Source: Lactobacillus agrestimuris
GTDB lineage: Bacteria > Bacillota > Bacilli > Lactobacillales > Lactobacillaceae
NCBI RefSeq assembly: GCF_943193025.1
Contig: NZ_CALPCQ010000016.1
Coordinates: forward strand, 1-45,035
Reading direction: 5' to 3'
Length of the DNA: 45,035 nucleotides
Of the stretch, positions 26,353 through 34,299 are shown piece by piece. Each line of letters opens with the position of its first letter. The stretch's first letter is position 1. Under the pieces are notes generated by a model. The model did no database searches, was not told where the DNA came from, and worked only from the letters and a program-made list of their open reading frames with translations. Both the position numbers and the translations under genes were made by a program.

Positions 26353-27681
26353 ATGAATAATAAACCAAATAACGAACTAAAACGGTCGCTTGGCTTCGGT
26401 TCGGCGATTTCAATCGTAATCGGTACAATTATCGGTTCAGGAATTTTCTTCAAGCAGGCGTCGATTCTGGACAGTGCAGGATCAACCACGATGGCGATTG
26501 CAGCTTGGGTATTTGGAGGAATCATCACTCTGACAGCTGGTCTGACGATTGCGGAGATCGGTGCTCAAATGCCATACACCGGTGGGCTTTATGTTTATAT
26601 TGAAAAATTATACGGTCGACTCAGCGGCTTCATGGCTGGTTGGATGCAGATCATCGTCTATGGACCCGCAATCATTGCCTCAGTTGCCGGCTTCATGAGC
26701 ATCATGATGACTAACTTGTTCGGCCTTTCCAGTCAATGGCGCATCCCCCTCGCCCTGATCACTATTTTAGCGATTGGAGCCATGAATTTTTTTGAAAATA
26801 AAGTTGGAGCTGCCTTCTCGGTTATCACAACCATCGGAAAGATGATTCCAATTATCGCAATTATTGTTTTTGGAATCTTCTGGGGGCATCATGATGCTCT
26901 AGGACAAACAGTTAGCGAGATTAATCGTACTAGCGGTGGTTTTGGAGTTGCCGTTTTGGCCACACTTTTCGGTTATGACGGCTGGATTTTAATTGCTAAC
27001 TTAGGTGGCGAAATGAAGAATCCGCAAAAGCTCCTTCCTCGTGCAATCATCCTCGGAATTTCAGCAGTATTGATCATCTACACTTTGATTTCAATTGGAA
27101 TCTTCCGTTTCCTAACTGCTGATGAAATCCATCATTTAGGTGAAAATGCGACTTCCTACTTGGCTACCAAGGCTTTCGGGAATATCGGTGGTAAACTCCT
27201 TTCAATTGGAATCATTATTTCGATGATGGGTACTTTAAACGGTAAGATCATCACCTTCCCAAGAATTGTTTATGCCATGGCAAAGCGTGGCGACTTACCG
27301 TTTTCAAAGTTTCTGTCATATGTCACTCCTAAAGGAAAATCTCCAGTGGTAGCAACTCTCTTCTTGGTTGTCTTAGCTGGGATTATGATGCTTTTCTTCG
27401 ATCCAGATCGCTTATCAGATCTCTGTGTTTTCACAGTTTATTGTTTCTACTTGATGGCATTCTTTGGAATTTTTATTTTAAGAAAGAAAAACACAGATCG
27501 TCCATTTAGCACACCGCTATATCCATTAGTTCCAATCATTGCAATTGCCGGTGGAATTTTCGTTTTAGTCAGTGAAATTATTAACGACACTGCTGGAGTA
27601 TTCCTCTTCATCGGAATTGTGATTATTGGATTACCAATCTTCTATCTAGTTAAGAAAATGGATAACGCCAGAATGCGCTAA
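26353..27681 (+). CDS. steT: Serine/threonine exchanger, SteT-like APC transporter
   Basis: APC-superfamily membrane transporter of 442 aa with 12 predicted helices. It closely follows Bacillus SteT along its length: the TM1 signature VIGTIIGSGIF, GGLTIAEIG-type motif (AGLTIAEIGAQMPYTGGLY), IIVYGPAII, ATLFGYDGWIL, LGGEMKNPQKLLPRA and GENATSYLA. SteT exchanges L-serine and L-threonine, which fits the eight-serine leader peptide upstream. TAAGGAGG lies before the ATG. The terminator after the gene is part of an 80-bp repeat duplicated at 28904. Substrate is predicted but supported by two independent lines. Confidence 0.88.
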   Translation: MNNKPNNELKRSLGFGSAISIVIGTIIGSGIFFKQASILDSAGSTTMAIAAWVFGGIITLTAGLTIAEIGAQMPYTGGLYVYIEKLYGRLSGFMAGWMQIIVYGPAIIASVAGFMSIMMTNLFGLSSQWRIPLALITILAIGAMNFFENKVGAAFSVITTIGKMIPIIAIIVFGIFWGHHDALGQTVSEINRTSGGFGVAVLATLFGYDGWILIANLGGEMKNPQKLLPRAIILGISAVLIIYTLISIGIFRFLTADEIHHLGENATSYLATKAFGNIGGKLLSIGIIISMMGTLNGKIITFPRIVYAMAKRGDLPFSKFLSYVTPKGKSPVVATLFLVVLAGIMMLFFDPDRLSDLCVFTVYCFYLMAFFGIFILRKKNTDRPFSTPLYPLVPIIAIAGGIFVLVSEIINDTAGVFLFIGIVIIGLPIFYLVKKMDNARMR

Positions 27682-27686
27682 TTCTC

Positions 27687-27766
27687 ACTTGGACAAGCAC
27701 TTCAGCGAATTTAATAGTATTAAAAAAGGTCAAGATTCATCGTCTTGGCCTTTTCGTTTAGTCTAA
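27687..27766. repeat. 80-bp terminator repeat, copy 1
   Basis: Begins ACTTGGACAAGCACTTCAGC and ends TTTAGTCTAA. It contains a terminator hairpin (AAGGTCAAGA with TCTTGGCCTT, 27726-27752) between steT and the ATPase gene. The ATPase stop codon (27758-27760) lies inside it. About 75 of 80 bases match copy 2 at 28904. Confidence 0.9.
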
Positions 27767-28828
27767 ACCTAAATAAAAGATAGAATTTACATCTTTTGTT
27801 TCTTCAAAGTATGGCAAAGTAAATGCGACATATCCCATCTTTGTGGGCTTAACTAGATTTCGTTCAATCGCTCTTCTACGATACTGAGCGACAAATACAT
27901 TACTTTTACCCATAATCTTGGCAATCTCATCAAGTTTATGATCACCACAAACTGCGTAAAGATATTGTTGATCTTTTTCTGATAATTCAGAAAAGATTTT
28001 TTGATAAGCATTGTTGTACAAAGTATTTTTATATTGCTGACTAATATTTTCGATATCAGTCATTTCAGGGACTTTATCTTTTACTTCATCGAATAAGATA
28101 TATCCTAACAACTGAAAAGCGTAAGAATATCCTTTAGTCATATTAGTCAACTTACTTGCGATTTCATTATTACATTTAAATATTTTTTGATAAGTGGTGT
28201 AGATGTCTAATTTCTGTAGTGGACTTACTACAACTTTATCTGACCTTAGTAAAAAAGTTAACTTTTCATCGTTTTGCAAATTTAAAATTAAATCCGGTAA
28301 ACCTGTCATCAAAAGATAAACTGGATATTTTTTTCGTTTAAATGAACTAAATATTTGTATCATATCACGAATAGGTTTGCTATTTGTAACTTCATCTATA
28401 GTGATTAATACTTTTTTACCTTCTTTTTTTATCCCACTCATCAGCTCATCTAATAAAATATCTGTATTAGGTGATTCAACGTCCCTACTTACGCTAATCT
28501 TTCCTATAGAAACACTATTAATCGACTTTAATGTTTGTTGCAATTTAGAGTTGACTTGGTTGCTTAGTAATCTAAATAAAGAAGATAGTATTCCTTCTCT
28601 ATTAATTAAATCAACAATATAAAAATCTTTATTATCTTCAAGTGATTTAGATACTCTCATCATTAACGAAGTTTTTCCTACACCGCGAACTCCCGTAATA
28701 AAAATTGATCTAGCAAAATCACTATCTTCTATCATATTAATAATATTTCCAACTTCATTTTCTGTGTCCCTCCTTAGAAAGAGTTTTGGAACATCGCCAA
28801 AAGTTGGATTAAATGGGTTCTTATTCAT
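27758..28828 (-). CDS. Lone AAA-type ATPase
   Basis: A 356-aa P-loop ATPase of the archaeal/AAA_16-like type. It has Walker A GVRGVGKT at residues 46-53, Walker B LITIDE at 141-146 and a sensor-like LLMTGLPD at about 172-179. The C-terminal third looks like a winged-helix domain (EIAKIMGKSNVFVAQYRRRAIER). Such proteins occur as orphan ATPases in mobile or defence-associated settings; the effector or partner is not apparent here. AAAAGGATTTAAAAA precedes the ATG. The gene lies between two copies of an 80-bp terminator repeat, suggesting insertion between convergent steT and the ABC gene. Function unknown. Confidence 0.75.
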   Translation of the reverse strand: MNKNPFNPTFGDVPKLFLRRDTENEVGNIINMIEDSDFARSIFITGVRGVGKTSLMMRVSKSLEDNKDFYIVDLINREGILSSLFRLLSNQVNSKLQQTLKSINSVSIGKISVSRDVESPNTDILLDELMSGIKKEGKKVLITIDEVTNSKPIRDMIQIFSSFKRKKYPVYLLMTGLPDLILNLQNDEKLTFLLRSDKVVVSPLQKLDIYTTYQKIFKCNNEIASKLTNMTKGYSYAFQLLGYILFDEVKDKVPEMTDIENISQQYKNTLYNNAYQKIFSELSEKDQQYLYAVCGDHKLDEIAKIMGKSNVFVAQYRRRAIERNLVKPTKMGYVAFTLPYFEETKDVNSIFYLGLD

Positions 28829-28903
28829 TTTTTAAATCCTTTTAAATCTCAATTTTCATTTTAAATTCTTTTAAATTTAAAAGCTAGTAATCAAAGCTGC
28901 CCT

Positions 28904-28982
28904 ACTTGGACAAGCACTTCAGCAAATTTAATAGCATAAAAAAGGTCAAGATTCATCATCTTGGCCTTTTCATTTAGTCTAA
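28904..28982. repeat. 80-bp terminator repeat, copy 2
   Basis: Same sequence as 27687-27766 with four G/A or T/C changes and one missing T. Its hairpin (AAAAAAGGTCAAGA with TCTTGGCCTTTT) would terminate the ABC exporter transcript ending at 29050. The direct orientation of the copies brackets the ATPase gene. Confidence 0.9.
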
Positions 28983-29049
28983 TTTATTCTCAATTTTAAT
29001 AAAAAGCGGCACGAGTAACTCCACCACATGTCACCCTTATTCTTTTGTA

Positions 29050-30816
29050 TTATTTTTTGAATTGATTATGAACATATTCAGCGTAAAGTGGTGTAGATTT
29101 AATTAATTCTTCGTGAGTACCTGCACCAGAAACTGTACCGTGATCGATGAAGTAAATTCTGTCAGCGTCCACAATAGTACTTAAACGGTGAGCAATAACT
29201 AAAGTCATTCTGTTCTTCATAAGACTAGTTAATGCCTTTTGAACCATTGCTTCTGATTCTGAGTCAAGACTAGCAGTAGCTTCGTCAAGCATCAAGATCT
29301 TTGGATCACGTAAGAAGGCTCTGGCGATGGCAATTCTTTGTCTTTGACCACCTGAAAGTTTAACACCACGTTCACCAATTTGAGTATCAAGACCGTCTTC
29401 AGATTCACGGACGAACTTGTCTGCGTAAGCCATCGACAAAACATTCCATAATTCGTCATCACTAACTTCACGTTCAAGTCCATAAACTAAGTTTTCACGA
29501 ATAGTACCTGGCATAACGGCTGAGTTTTGACCAACAAGTCCGATTTGTTTACGCCAATCAGTTAAATCTAAGTTATCGATATCTTCATCGCCAATGGTAA
29601 TCTTACCGCTAGTTGGCTTATAGAAACGTTCAATAAGTGAGAAAATTGTTGACTTACCACCACCAGATGGTCCAGCAAAGGCAACGACTGTGTTTGGCTT
29701 CGCTGTAACGTTAATATTGTGCAAGATTTGCTTACCTTCTTCGTATTGGAAGTCAACATCATGTAATTGTAATTCCTTACCAGTAACATCAATCTCTTTG
29801 TTATCAGCTGATTTTTCAATAGGTTCATTAAGCATTTCACGGATACGTTCAGTTGAACCTGAAGTCTTAGCTAATTCGTTGAAGAATTGACTAACCATAA
29901 TTACTGGACCCATTAATTGGAATAAGTACATAAGGAATGATATAAGTGAACCCATTGTAAGAGTGCCTTGCATAACTCTGATAGCACCATATGTTAAAAT
30001 TCCGATTACCAGAATCATCATTAACATATTAGAAATTGGTTGCATTAAAGAGTTAACCCATGATTCCTTAACCCCAATTGAGTAAAGATTATCAATTCTC
30101 TTAGTACCAGTAGTAAGTTCTTTATCTTCTGAGTTACTTGACTTAACCAAGCGAATTTCACTTAAAACATTAGTTGAATCACTTGAAAAATTTGCAAGCT
30201 CATCTTGACGATCGCGACCGATTCTACCAGACAATCTCATGAAAGGTAAAAGTACGAAAACTACTAGAGGGACAGCCAGTATCATGATTAATGACATCTG
30301 CCAATCCATCATAAACATGATGATTACTGCACCGAAAAATTGTAATAGTGAAGTGATTGCGTTTGGCAAGGTATTTGCTAATAAATTCTTAACTTGTGAG
30401 GTATCGTTAACAAGTCTTGATGAAATTTCACCAGTTGATGTGTTATCAAAATATGAAACTGGCATCTTAAGAAGTCTTGACCATAATCCTTTACGAAGTT
30501 TAGAAACAACATGTTCACCAAAGACTCCTAAGATATAGCCAGATAGCGCACTAATAATTACCCCACCAAAGAAAACAATCGCGGTGATAATCACCAAGTT
30601 CATGTTTAAATTCTTAAAGCTATTGATAATTCGTTGTGCCAATTGAGGAACAACTAAGTTTGCTCCTGTTGCAATTAAACCAGTAATAATACCAACAATT
30701 AGTTGCCAATAATGAGGTTTTACTCGGTTAATTAATTTGAAAAAGTCACTAAAGCTAAAACTATTTTGACCTTTTTCAACTCTTGAACCTCCAGGTCCTG
30801 GTCTTCCTCCGCCCAT
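29050..30816 (-). CDS. ABC multidrug-type exporter (half transporter)
   Basis: Type IV ABC exporter of 588 aa that joins a six-helix membrane domain (about 35-325) to an ATPase domain. Walker A is GPSGGGKST, the signature LSGGQRQR, Walker B KILMLDEATASLD and the switch IAHRLST. The Gly-rich N-terminus (MGGGRPGPGGSRV) is typical of LmrA/BmrA-like half transporters, which act as homodimers and export hydrophobic compounds or lipids. GAAGGAGGAATTATT precedes the ATG. It lies 93 bases downstream of a marR gene, and copies of a MarR-box-like motif lie between them. Substrate unknown. Confidence 0.9.
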   Translation of the reverse strand: MGGGRPGPGGSRVEKGQNSFSFSDFFKLINRVKPHYWQLIVGIITGLIATGANLVVPQLAQRIINSFKNLNMNLVIITAIVFFGGVIISALSGYILGVFGEHVVSKLRKGLWSRLLKMPVSYFDNTSTGEISSRLVNDTSQVKNLLANTLPNAITSLLQFFGAVIIMFMMDWQMSLIMILAVPLVVFVLLPFMRLSGRIGRDRQDELANFSSDSTNVLSEIRLVKSSNSEDKELTTGTKRIDNLYSIGVKESWVNSLMQPISNMLMMILVIGILTYGAIRVMQGTLTMGSLISFLMYLFQLMGPVIMVSQFFNELAKTSGSTERIREMLNEPIEKSADNKEIDVTGKELQLHDVDFQYEEGKQILHNINVTAKPNTVVAFAGPSGGGKSTIFSLIERFYKPTSGKITIGDEDIDNLDLTDWRKQIGLVGQNSAVMPGTIRENLVYGLEREVSDDELWNVLSMAYADKFVRESEDGLDTQIGERGVKLSGGQRQRIAIARAFLRDPKILMLDEATASLDSESEAMVQKALTSLMKNRMTLVIAHRLSTIVDADRIYFIDHGTVSGAGTHEELIKSTPLYAEYVHNQFKK

Positions 30817-30842
30817 AATAATTCCTCCTTCAGTATTAATAG

Positions 30843-30893
30843 TTAGGTATCTAATAATTTAAGCGATTATTATTAAAACATTTAGCTATCTAA
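30843..30893 (-). promoter_or_regulatory. Two MarR-box-like motifs before the exporter
   Basis: TTAGGTATCTAA (30843-30854) and TTAGCTATCTAA (30882-30893) lie in the 93-base gap between marR and the exporter. A related TTAGATGCCTAA, read in the other orientation, precedes marR. The repetition points to the adjacent MarR protein as the binder. Confidence 0.65.
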
Positions 30894-30909
30894 CTGTCAA
30901 CTACCTAAT

Positions 30910-31347
30910 TTATTTATTTTGAATTTGCTTATTATACTCTTTAAGCAGTGGTATCAACTGATCCAGCAATTTTTCATCAACACGATCTGAAAGTTTTTTC
31001 AAAACATTTTCCATTTCTTGCTTCATTGCATTGACTTGTTTCATACCTGAATCAGTCACATAAATCAGTTTGTTACGAGCAGACTTTGGATCAGGCTTAC
31101 GCTCAATGTAGCCGTCACGCTCCAAGTTCTTCATCATATTAGTTACGCTAGCATTTCTTAAATGGAAAATATCTGCAATTTCACGTTGAATAATACCAGG
31201 ATGCTCTGCAATAAACATCAAAGTTCTACCCTGTTGTGGAGTAATGTCTGCCAATTTAAATTCATGGCCGTAAAATCTTCTTGAAAAAGCAAAGTACTCT
31301 CGAAGCAGACCGCCCATTTCTTTAAATTTTTCAATTTTTGTCGCCAT
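30910..31347 (-). CDS. MarR-family transcriptional regulator
   Basis: A 145-aa MarR-type winged-helix regulator. The central recognition block reads GIIQREIADIFHLRNASVTNMMKNLER, followed by a wing with RDGYIERKPDPKSARNKLIYVTDSG, both given here only as landmarks. Helical ends form the dimer interface. GAGG lies before the ATG. It directly precedes an ABC exporter on the same strand, the usual arrangement for a ligand-responsive repressor that controls its own operon. Matching operator-like motifs occur before both genes. The inducer is not evident. Confidence 0.9.
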   Translation of the reverse strand: MATKIEKFKEMGGLLREYFAFSRRFYGHEFKLADITPQQGRTLMFIAEHPGIIQREIADIFHLRNASVTNMMKNLERDGYIERKPDPKSARNKLIYVTDSGMKQVNAMKQEMENVLKKLSDRVDEKLLDQLIPLLKEYNKQIQNK

Positions 31348-31387
31348 TATTTTTTCCTCTTTTCATAATAGTTAGGTTTATTAACTG

Positions 31388-31399
31388 TTAGATGCCTAA
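31388..31399 (-). promoter_or_regulatory. MarR-box-like motif before marR
   Basis: TTAGATGCCTAA is the complement-oriented form of the TTAGGTATCTAA motif with one change. It lies about 40 bases before the marR start, where binding would give autorepression. An overlapping TTAGGTTTATTAA is at about 31373. Confidence 0.6.
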
Positions 31400-31565
31400 T
31401 TATTATAAATTGGTAACTAAAAAAAGCCAAGAAAAAAAGAGCTTAACCCCGATTGAATATTGGAATCAAGCCTTAGTCAGCTAAAATAAATGTTTGTCTA
31501 ACTTTTTTCGTCTCAGTACAAGATGTAAAATTTACTTAGTACTTTTTTATGTAGAGGTGTTTATT

Positions 31566-32519
31566 TTGAATAAAATTAAATTAATTGTTACTACTACTTT
31601 TTCATTTTTGTTATTATTTGTTGTAAGTAATGGAAATGTTCAAGCTGCACAAAAGACGATACATACTAATTATTATACTGGTATCAAAAGTACGTCTTTA
31701 AGTTACAACATACAAGGAAAAAGCTTATCAAGTAGAATTAAGACCAACACTACTATGAAATATTACGGTAGTCCACGGCTTATTAGGGGACAAAAATATG
31801 TCTGCTACAATGTTGGCAAAGGCAAATATGTTCCATTAGATTCTATTGGAAAAGTAAATGGAAAAAATACTTTCCGTTTGTTGAAGAATAGCTATATTTA
31901 TAATGCCGATGGCAGAAAGATAGGTAGTTTATCTTATAGATATCCAGTTTATTTTTCAGGAAGTTTAAGAAAAACTAGCCAAGATAAAAGATACTATGTG
32001 CTTGAGAGAAATATAGACTCCCAAGCTTATATAACTAGTACTGAAAAATATTATTTACCTTATAAGAAAATAAAGAATAGTTACTATTACTCATTGGGTA
32101 AAGGTAGATACATTAACGTTAGAAATGTTGCCACAATCAATGGTTTGCAGAATTGCTCTAATAGCGAAAAAATTACAGTAACAGCCCCTGGCCGTCAAAC
32201 AGTACCAGTTTATGTTGTGAATGATTCTTCAGATGCAAAAACAGGGAAATGGTTACGCGGAGCCATTAAGACTAAATATGGTACTGCTTACCGAGTTATT
32301 GTTGATGGTAAAACCCTCAATGTTGTAGTAGGAGATATGATTTTAGGACAACGTATCCCTAGCGGCACAACTGTTAATGCTAGAACATCCGGACCACAAT
32401 ATAAGTATCAAATTAAAGGTACTCATACCTTCATTGATTCCACAAATGTAGTAAGAAGTAAAACAAATGTAGCTAACTATTTACCTTCTTATCTCGATTT
32501 AGATAAATTGAACAATTAA
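31566..32519 (+). CDS. Secreted SLAP-like surface protein
   Basis: Secreted 317-aa protein. The start is the TTG at 31566, six bases after GAGGTG; an ATG at 31494 is in frame but has no ribosome site and would spoil the signal peptide. Residues 1-27 form a signal peptide cut near VQA. The rest consists of repeated Tyr/Lys-rich units of about 55-65 aa. Landmarks such as NSYIYNADGRKIG and YYSLGKGRYINVRNVATING resemble SLAP (S-layer C-terminal) wall-binding domains of the acidophilus group. No LPXTG. Probably held non-covalently to the wall; ligand and role unknown. Confidence 0.75.
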   Translation: MNKIKLIVTTTFSFLLLFVVSNGNVQAAQKTIHTNYYTGIKSTSLSYNIQGKSLSSRIKTNTTMKYYGSPRLIRGQKYVCYNVGKGKYVPLDSIGKVNGKNTFRLLKNSYIYNADGRKIGSLSYRYPVYFSGSLRKTSQDKRYYVLERNIDSQAYITSTEKYYLPYKKIKNSYYYSLGKGRYINVRNVATINGLQNCSNSEKITVTAPGRQTVPVYVVNDSSDAKTGKWLRGAIKTKYGTAYRVIVDGKTLNVVVGDMILGQRIPSGTTVNARTSGPQYKYQIKGTHTFIDSTNVVRSKTNVANYLPSYLDLDKLNN

Positions 32520-32526
32520 CGAAAAT

Positions 32527-32591
32527 AAAAAAGCCTAAAGTTACTCAATATCTTGATTTAACAACATTGAGTTATACTTCAGGCTTTTTTT
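32527..32591 (+). terminator. Long hairpin terminator
   Basis: AAAAAAGCCT pairs with AGGCTTTTTTT, and inner arms TACTCAAT and ATTGAGTTA extend the stem. It begins seven bases after the SLAP-like gene. Confidence 0.85.
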
Positions 32592-32598
32592 GTTGGTT

Positions 32599-32754
32599 TT
32601 TTCCCTTCCCTCACTGAGAAGCAAGGTTTTATTTTGTCTAAAATTGCGACATATTTACGATATACAAGTCTTTCTATTTATAGCGCTATCTTTTTCTTGA
32701 TATAATTTTTATTTCCAAAAACTAAATTGAGGAATGACTTATTATGACAGAAAA
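32599..32754 (+). repeat. Decayed copy of the tetR promoter region
   Basis: This segment matches 39241-39464: the CCCTTCCCT...GAAGC...TTTATTTTGT block, ATATACAAGT, GCGCTATCTTTTTCTTGATA with its TATAAT, and the start ATGACAGAAAA. About 85 bases in the middle of the intact copy, including one arm of the TetR operator, are missing here. Confidence 0.85.
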
Positions 32755-32788
32755 TTGCTTTCCTTTACTCTACCTGAAAACAAAATAA
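32744..32788 (+). pseudogene. Remnant of a second tetR start
   Basis: ATGACAGAAAA with its GAGG-type ribosome site copies the first codons of the tetR gene at 39454, then diverges and stops after 14 codons (MTENCFPLLYLKTK). No further TetR-like sequence follows, so this is the truncated beginning of a lost paralogue or a duplication boundary. Confidence 0.6.
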
Positions 32789-32826
32789 AAAGGACTGAAG
32801 ATGCTTTTTAAAGCTACTCTTCAGCC
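32783..32826 (-). terminator. Terminator of the ImmA/XRE operon
   Basis: On the minus strand GGCTGAAGA and TCTTCAGTCC pair, with inner arms GCTTT and AAAAGC, and a T-rich run follows. It ends the transcript 14 bases after the ImmA-like stop. Confidence 0.8.
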
Positions 32827-32839
32827 CATACTCTATGAC

Positions 32840-33307
32840 CTAATCCAATATTAAATCAGGTTCAATATATTCCTCTTTGGTAAACAGTTTAGAAGCTTCT
32901 GTACTCATTCTACTTGGAATACCATATGCTTGCATAAAAGAAGTTGGTTCAGAAAAATCATTTCCTTGTTTACATGAATACGCAAAAAGCAAATGCAATG
33001 AATAAATATCTGCCGATTTTTCTTCTCCAATATCCGTGCCATAAGTTGTGCAGCACAATTGTTTTAAACTTGGACCACCAATCATAATATGTCCTATTTC
33101 ATGAGCGATTATAAACGGGATTTCTGCTTGATTGTGCCAATTCATATTTATGCCAATTTCACGTTTTTCTTTCCAAGCTAGAGAAGGATAATACGGATCA
33201 ACTTTGTAACACACATGACCAATATCTCTAACAATAGCATAATTAAATAAGTAATCTATCAATTCGTTTTCTCTATCACTATTGTACACGACCATTTTTT
33301 TTGGCAC
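32840..33307 (-). CDS. ImmA/IrrE-family metallopeptidase
   Basis: A 155-aa protein with the zinc-peptidase motif HEIGHIM in an IIAHEIGHIMIGG context and a downstream EEKSADIYSLHLL block carrying the third ligand, diagnostic of ImmA/IrrE peptidases. In ICEBs1 and related phages ImmA cleaves the XRE repressor encoded next door to switch on lytic genes. Here it overlaps the XRE gene by 29 bases in another frame. The exact start is uncertain: GTG at 33307 or ATG at 33295. It probably inactivates the adjacent repressor; this is inferred from family and arrangement. Confidence 0.85.
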   Translation of the reverse strand: MPKKMVVYNSDRENELIDYLFNYAIVRDIGHVCYKVDPYYPSLAWKEKREIGINMNWHNQAEIPFIIAHEIGHIMIGGPSLKQLCCTTYGTDIGEEKSADIYSLHLLFAYSCKQGNDFSEPTSFMQAYGIPSRMSTEASKLFTKEEYIEPDLILD

Positions 33308-33632
33308 GCCTTTCTCTAATGTCTTTTTCCATTAGTTCCCGAACCATATTTAAATATTCTTCAGGAACATGATAGCCATGGTATAAATATGGAACCTCAT
33401 GATCCAGTGAGACAGTTTCCTTTTGATGCGGATTAGGATCGTCAGTACTTCCGTTTAGGTAATCTACAGAAGTATGCAAGACTTTGGCAACAGACTTCAA
33501 AGCCAATGAGCCCGGTTTTCTATCCTTCCAATTGTAAATAGTTCTCTTTCCTAACCCGGCTTTTTCGTTTACTTCTAACAAAGTTAATTTATTTTTTTTT
33601 GCTAATTCTTTTGTGCGCTCAAACTCAATCAT
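33279..33632 (-). CDS. XRE-family repressor
   Basis: A helix-turn-helix repressor of about 117 aa. The HTH spans about residues 5-58, with TLLEVNEKAGLGKRTIYNW as the HTH and VDYLNGSTDDP at the domain end, as in phage repressors. The C-terminal part is short and charged. I choose the ATG at 33632 because GGAG lies 11 bases upstream; the frame extends to 33665 with no ribosome site. It overlaps the ImmA-like gene and faces the holin-like and helveticin genes across a 322-base gap with two large palindromes. Confidence 0.85.
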   Translation of the reverse strand: MIEFERTKELAKKNKLTLLEVNEKAGLGKRTIYNWKDRKPGSLALKSVAKVLHTSVDYLNGSTDDPNPHQKETVSLDHEVPYLYHGYHVPEEYLNMVRELMEKDIRERRAKKNGRVQ

Positions 33633-33697
33633 GTCAAGGTTTTCTCCATTTTTCATCCATGCCAAAATATGCTTTTACATATTTTACTCTTGACTAA

Positions 33698-33715
33698 ATA
33701 TGCTAATGAGCATAT
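33698..33715. promoter_or_regulatory. Palindromic operator 1, over two promoters
   Basis: ATATGCTAATGAGCATAT is a perfect inverted repeat. It overlaps the spacer of a rightward promoter, TTGACT (33690-33695) to TATTAT (33713-33718) at 17 bases, and the start region of a leftward one, TTCACA-16-TATAAT with its -10 at 33719-33714. Related AAATATGC blocks occur at 33664-33672 and 33845-33851. Confidence 0.65.
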
Positions 33716-33822
33716 TATATAAATCGTCAACAAGTTGTGAACCACCTAATCACTACAATTTCTTATTTGGCAGTGAGGATTGTAGCATTAGGGAAATTTC
33801 TTATACCTTTATTGTAGTATAT

Positions 33823-33853
33823 AAGCGTATTTATTTCAATGATAAATATGCTT
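33823..33853. promoter_or_regulatory. Palindromic operator 2
   Basis: AAGCGTATTTAT and ATAAATATGCTT are inverted partners with one mismatch, 7 bases apart. They cover the -35 and spacer of a further leftward promoter candidate, TTGAAA (33839-33834) to TACAAT (33816-33811) at 17 bases. The shared GCATATT core with operator 1 suggests the same binder, most simply the adjacent XRE protein. Confidence 0.6.
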
Positions 33854-33954
33854 ATGCAAAAAAGGAATAGGAGCAACTGTTAGACACTTCACAGAGGTGA
33901 TGTCCAATGGGCATTTAACCCACCCTCTACTAAAAGAGAGGTAGGTGAAAAGTA

Positions 33955-34269
33955 ATGGATATCCATGATTGTGTTGAACTCATAACACTTGTGTTGTGGT
34001 TCATCAGCATTGTAGGTATCAGCATCTTGAGTCATGTTCACTTTAAGAACGAAAGGCTGGAGCAGTTTCGTATTACCGCTGATGACCTAATGAAACGCTA
34101 CGTTGGCTTGTACAACAAAGAAAGCTTGGCCAACGATCAGAAGATTAATCGGGTTGTCAATGCAGTAGTAGACGGACTAGAAGCCAAGGGCTTTAAAGTT
34201 GAAGATCAAGATGTAATGGATATTTTTGCGAAGGTCGCAAAGATTATTAATGAAAATTCTTCTAAATAA
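33955..34269 (+). CDS. Small holin-like membrane protein before helveticin J
   Basis: A 104-aa protein with one N-terminal membrane helix (about 8-28) and a helical charged tail (KINRVVNAVVDGLEAKGFKV and onwards) that resembles LLH-type phage holins. Its predicted mass of about 11.8 kDa and position directly before the helveticin gene match the small ORF known ahead of hlvJ in L. helveticus. Its ribosome site, GAGAGGTAGGTG, is partly paired with an upstream CACCCTCT, so translation may be controlled by a hairpin. A release or immunity role is possible; not proven. Confidence 0.65.
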   Translation: MDIHDCVELITLVLWFISIVGISILSHVHFKNERLEQFRITADDLMKRYVGLYNKESLANDQKINRVVNAVVDGLEAKGFKVEDQDVMDIFAKVAKIINENSSK

Positions 34270-34299
34270 GAAGATAGAAATTTTTTCGGAGGTTTTATT

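Noticed and set aside
31494-31565. Upstream ATG start of the SLAP-like gene at 31566
   Set aside because: No ribosome site; starting at the TTG after GAGGTG gives a normal signal peptide.
33279-34269. Intact prophage
   Set aside because: Only a repressor, ImmA-like peptidase and holin-like gene are present; there is no integrase, replication, capsid or tail gene nearby.
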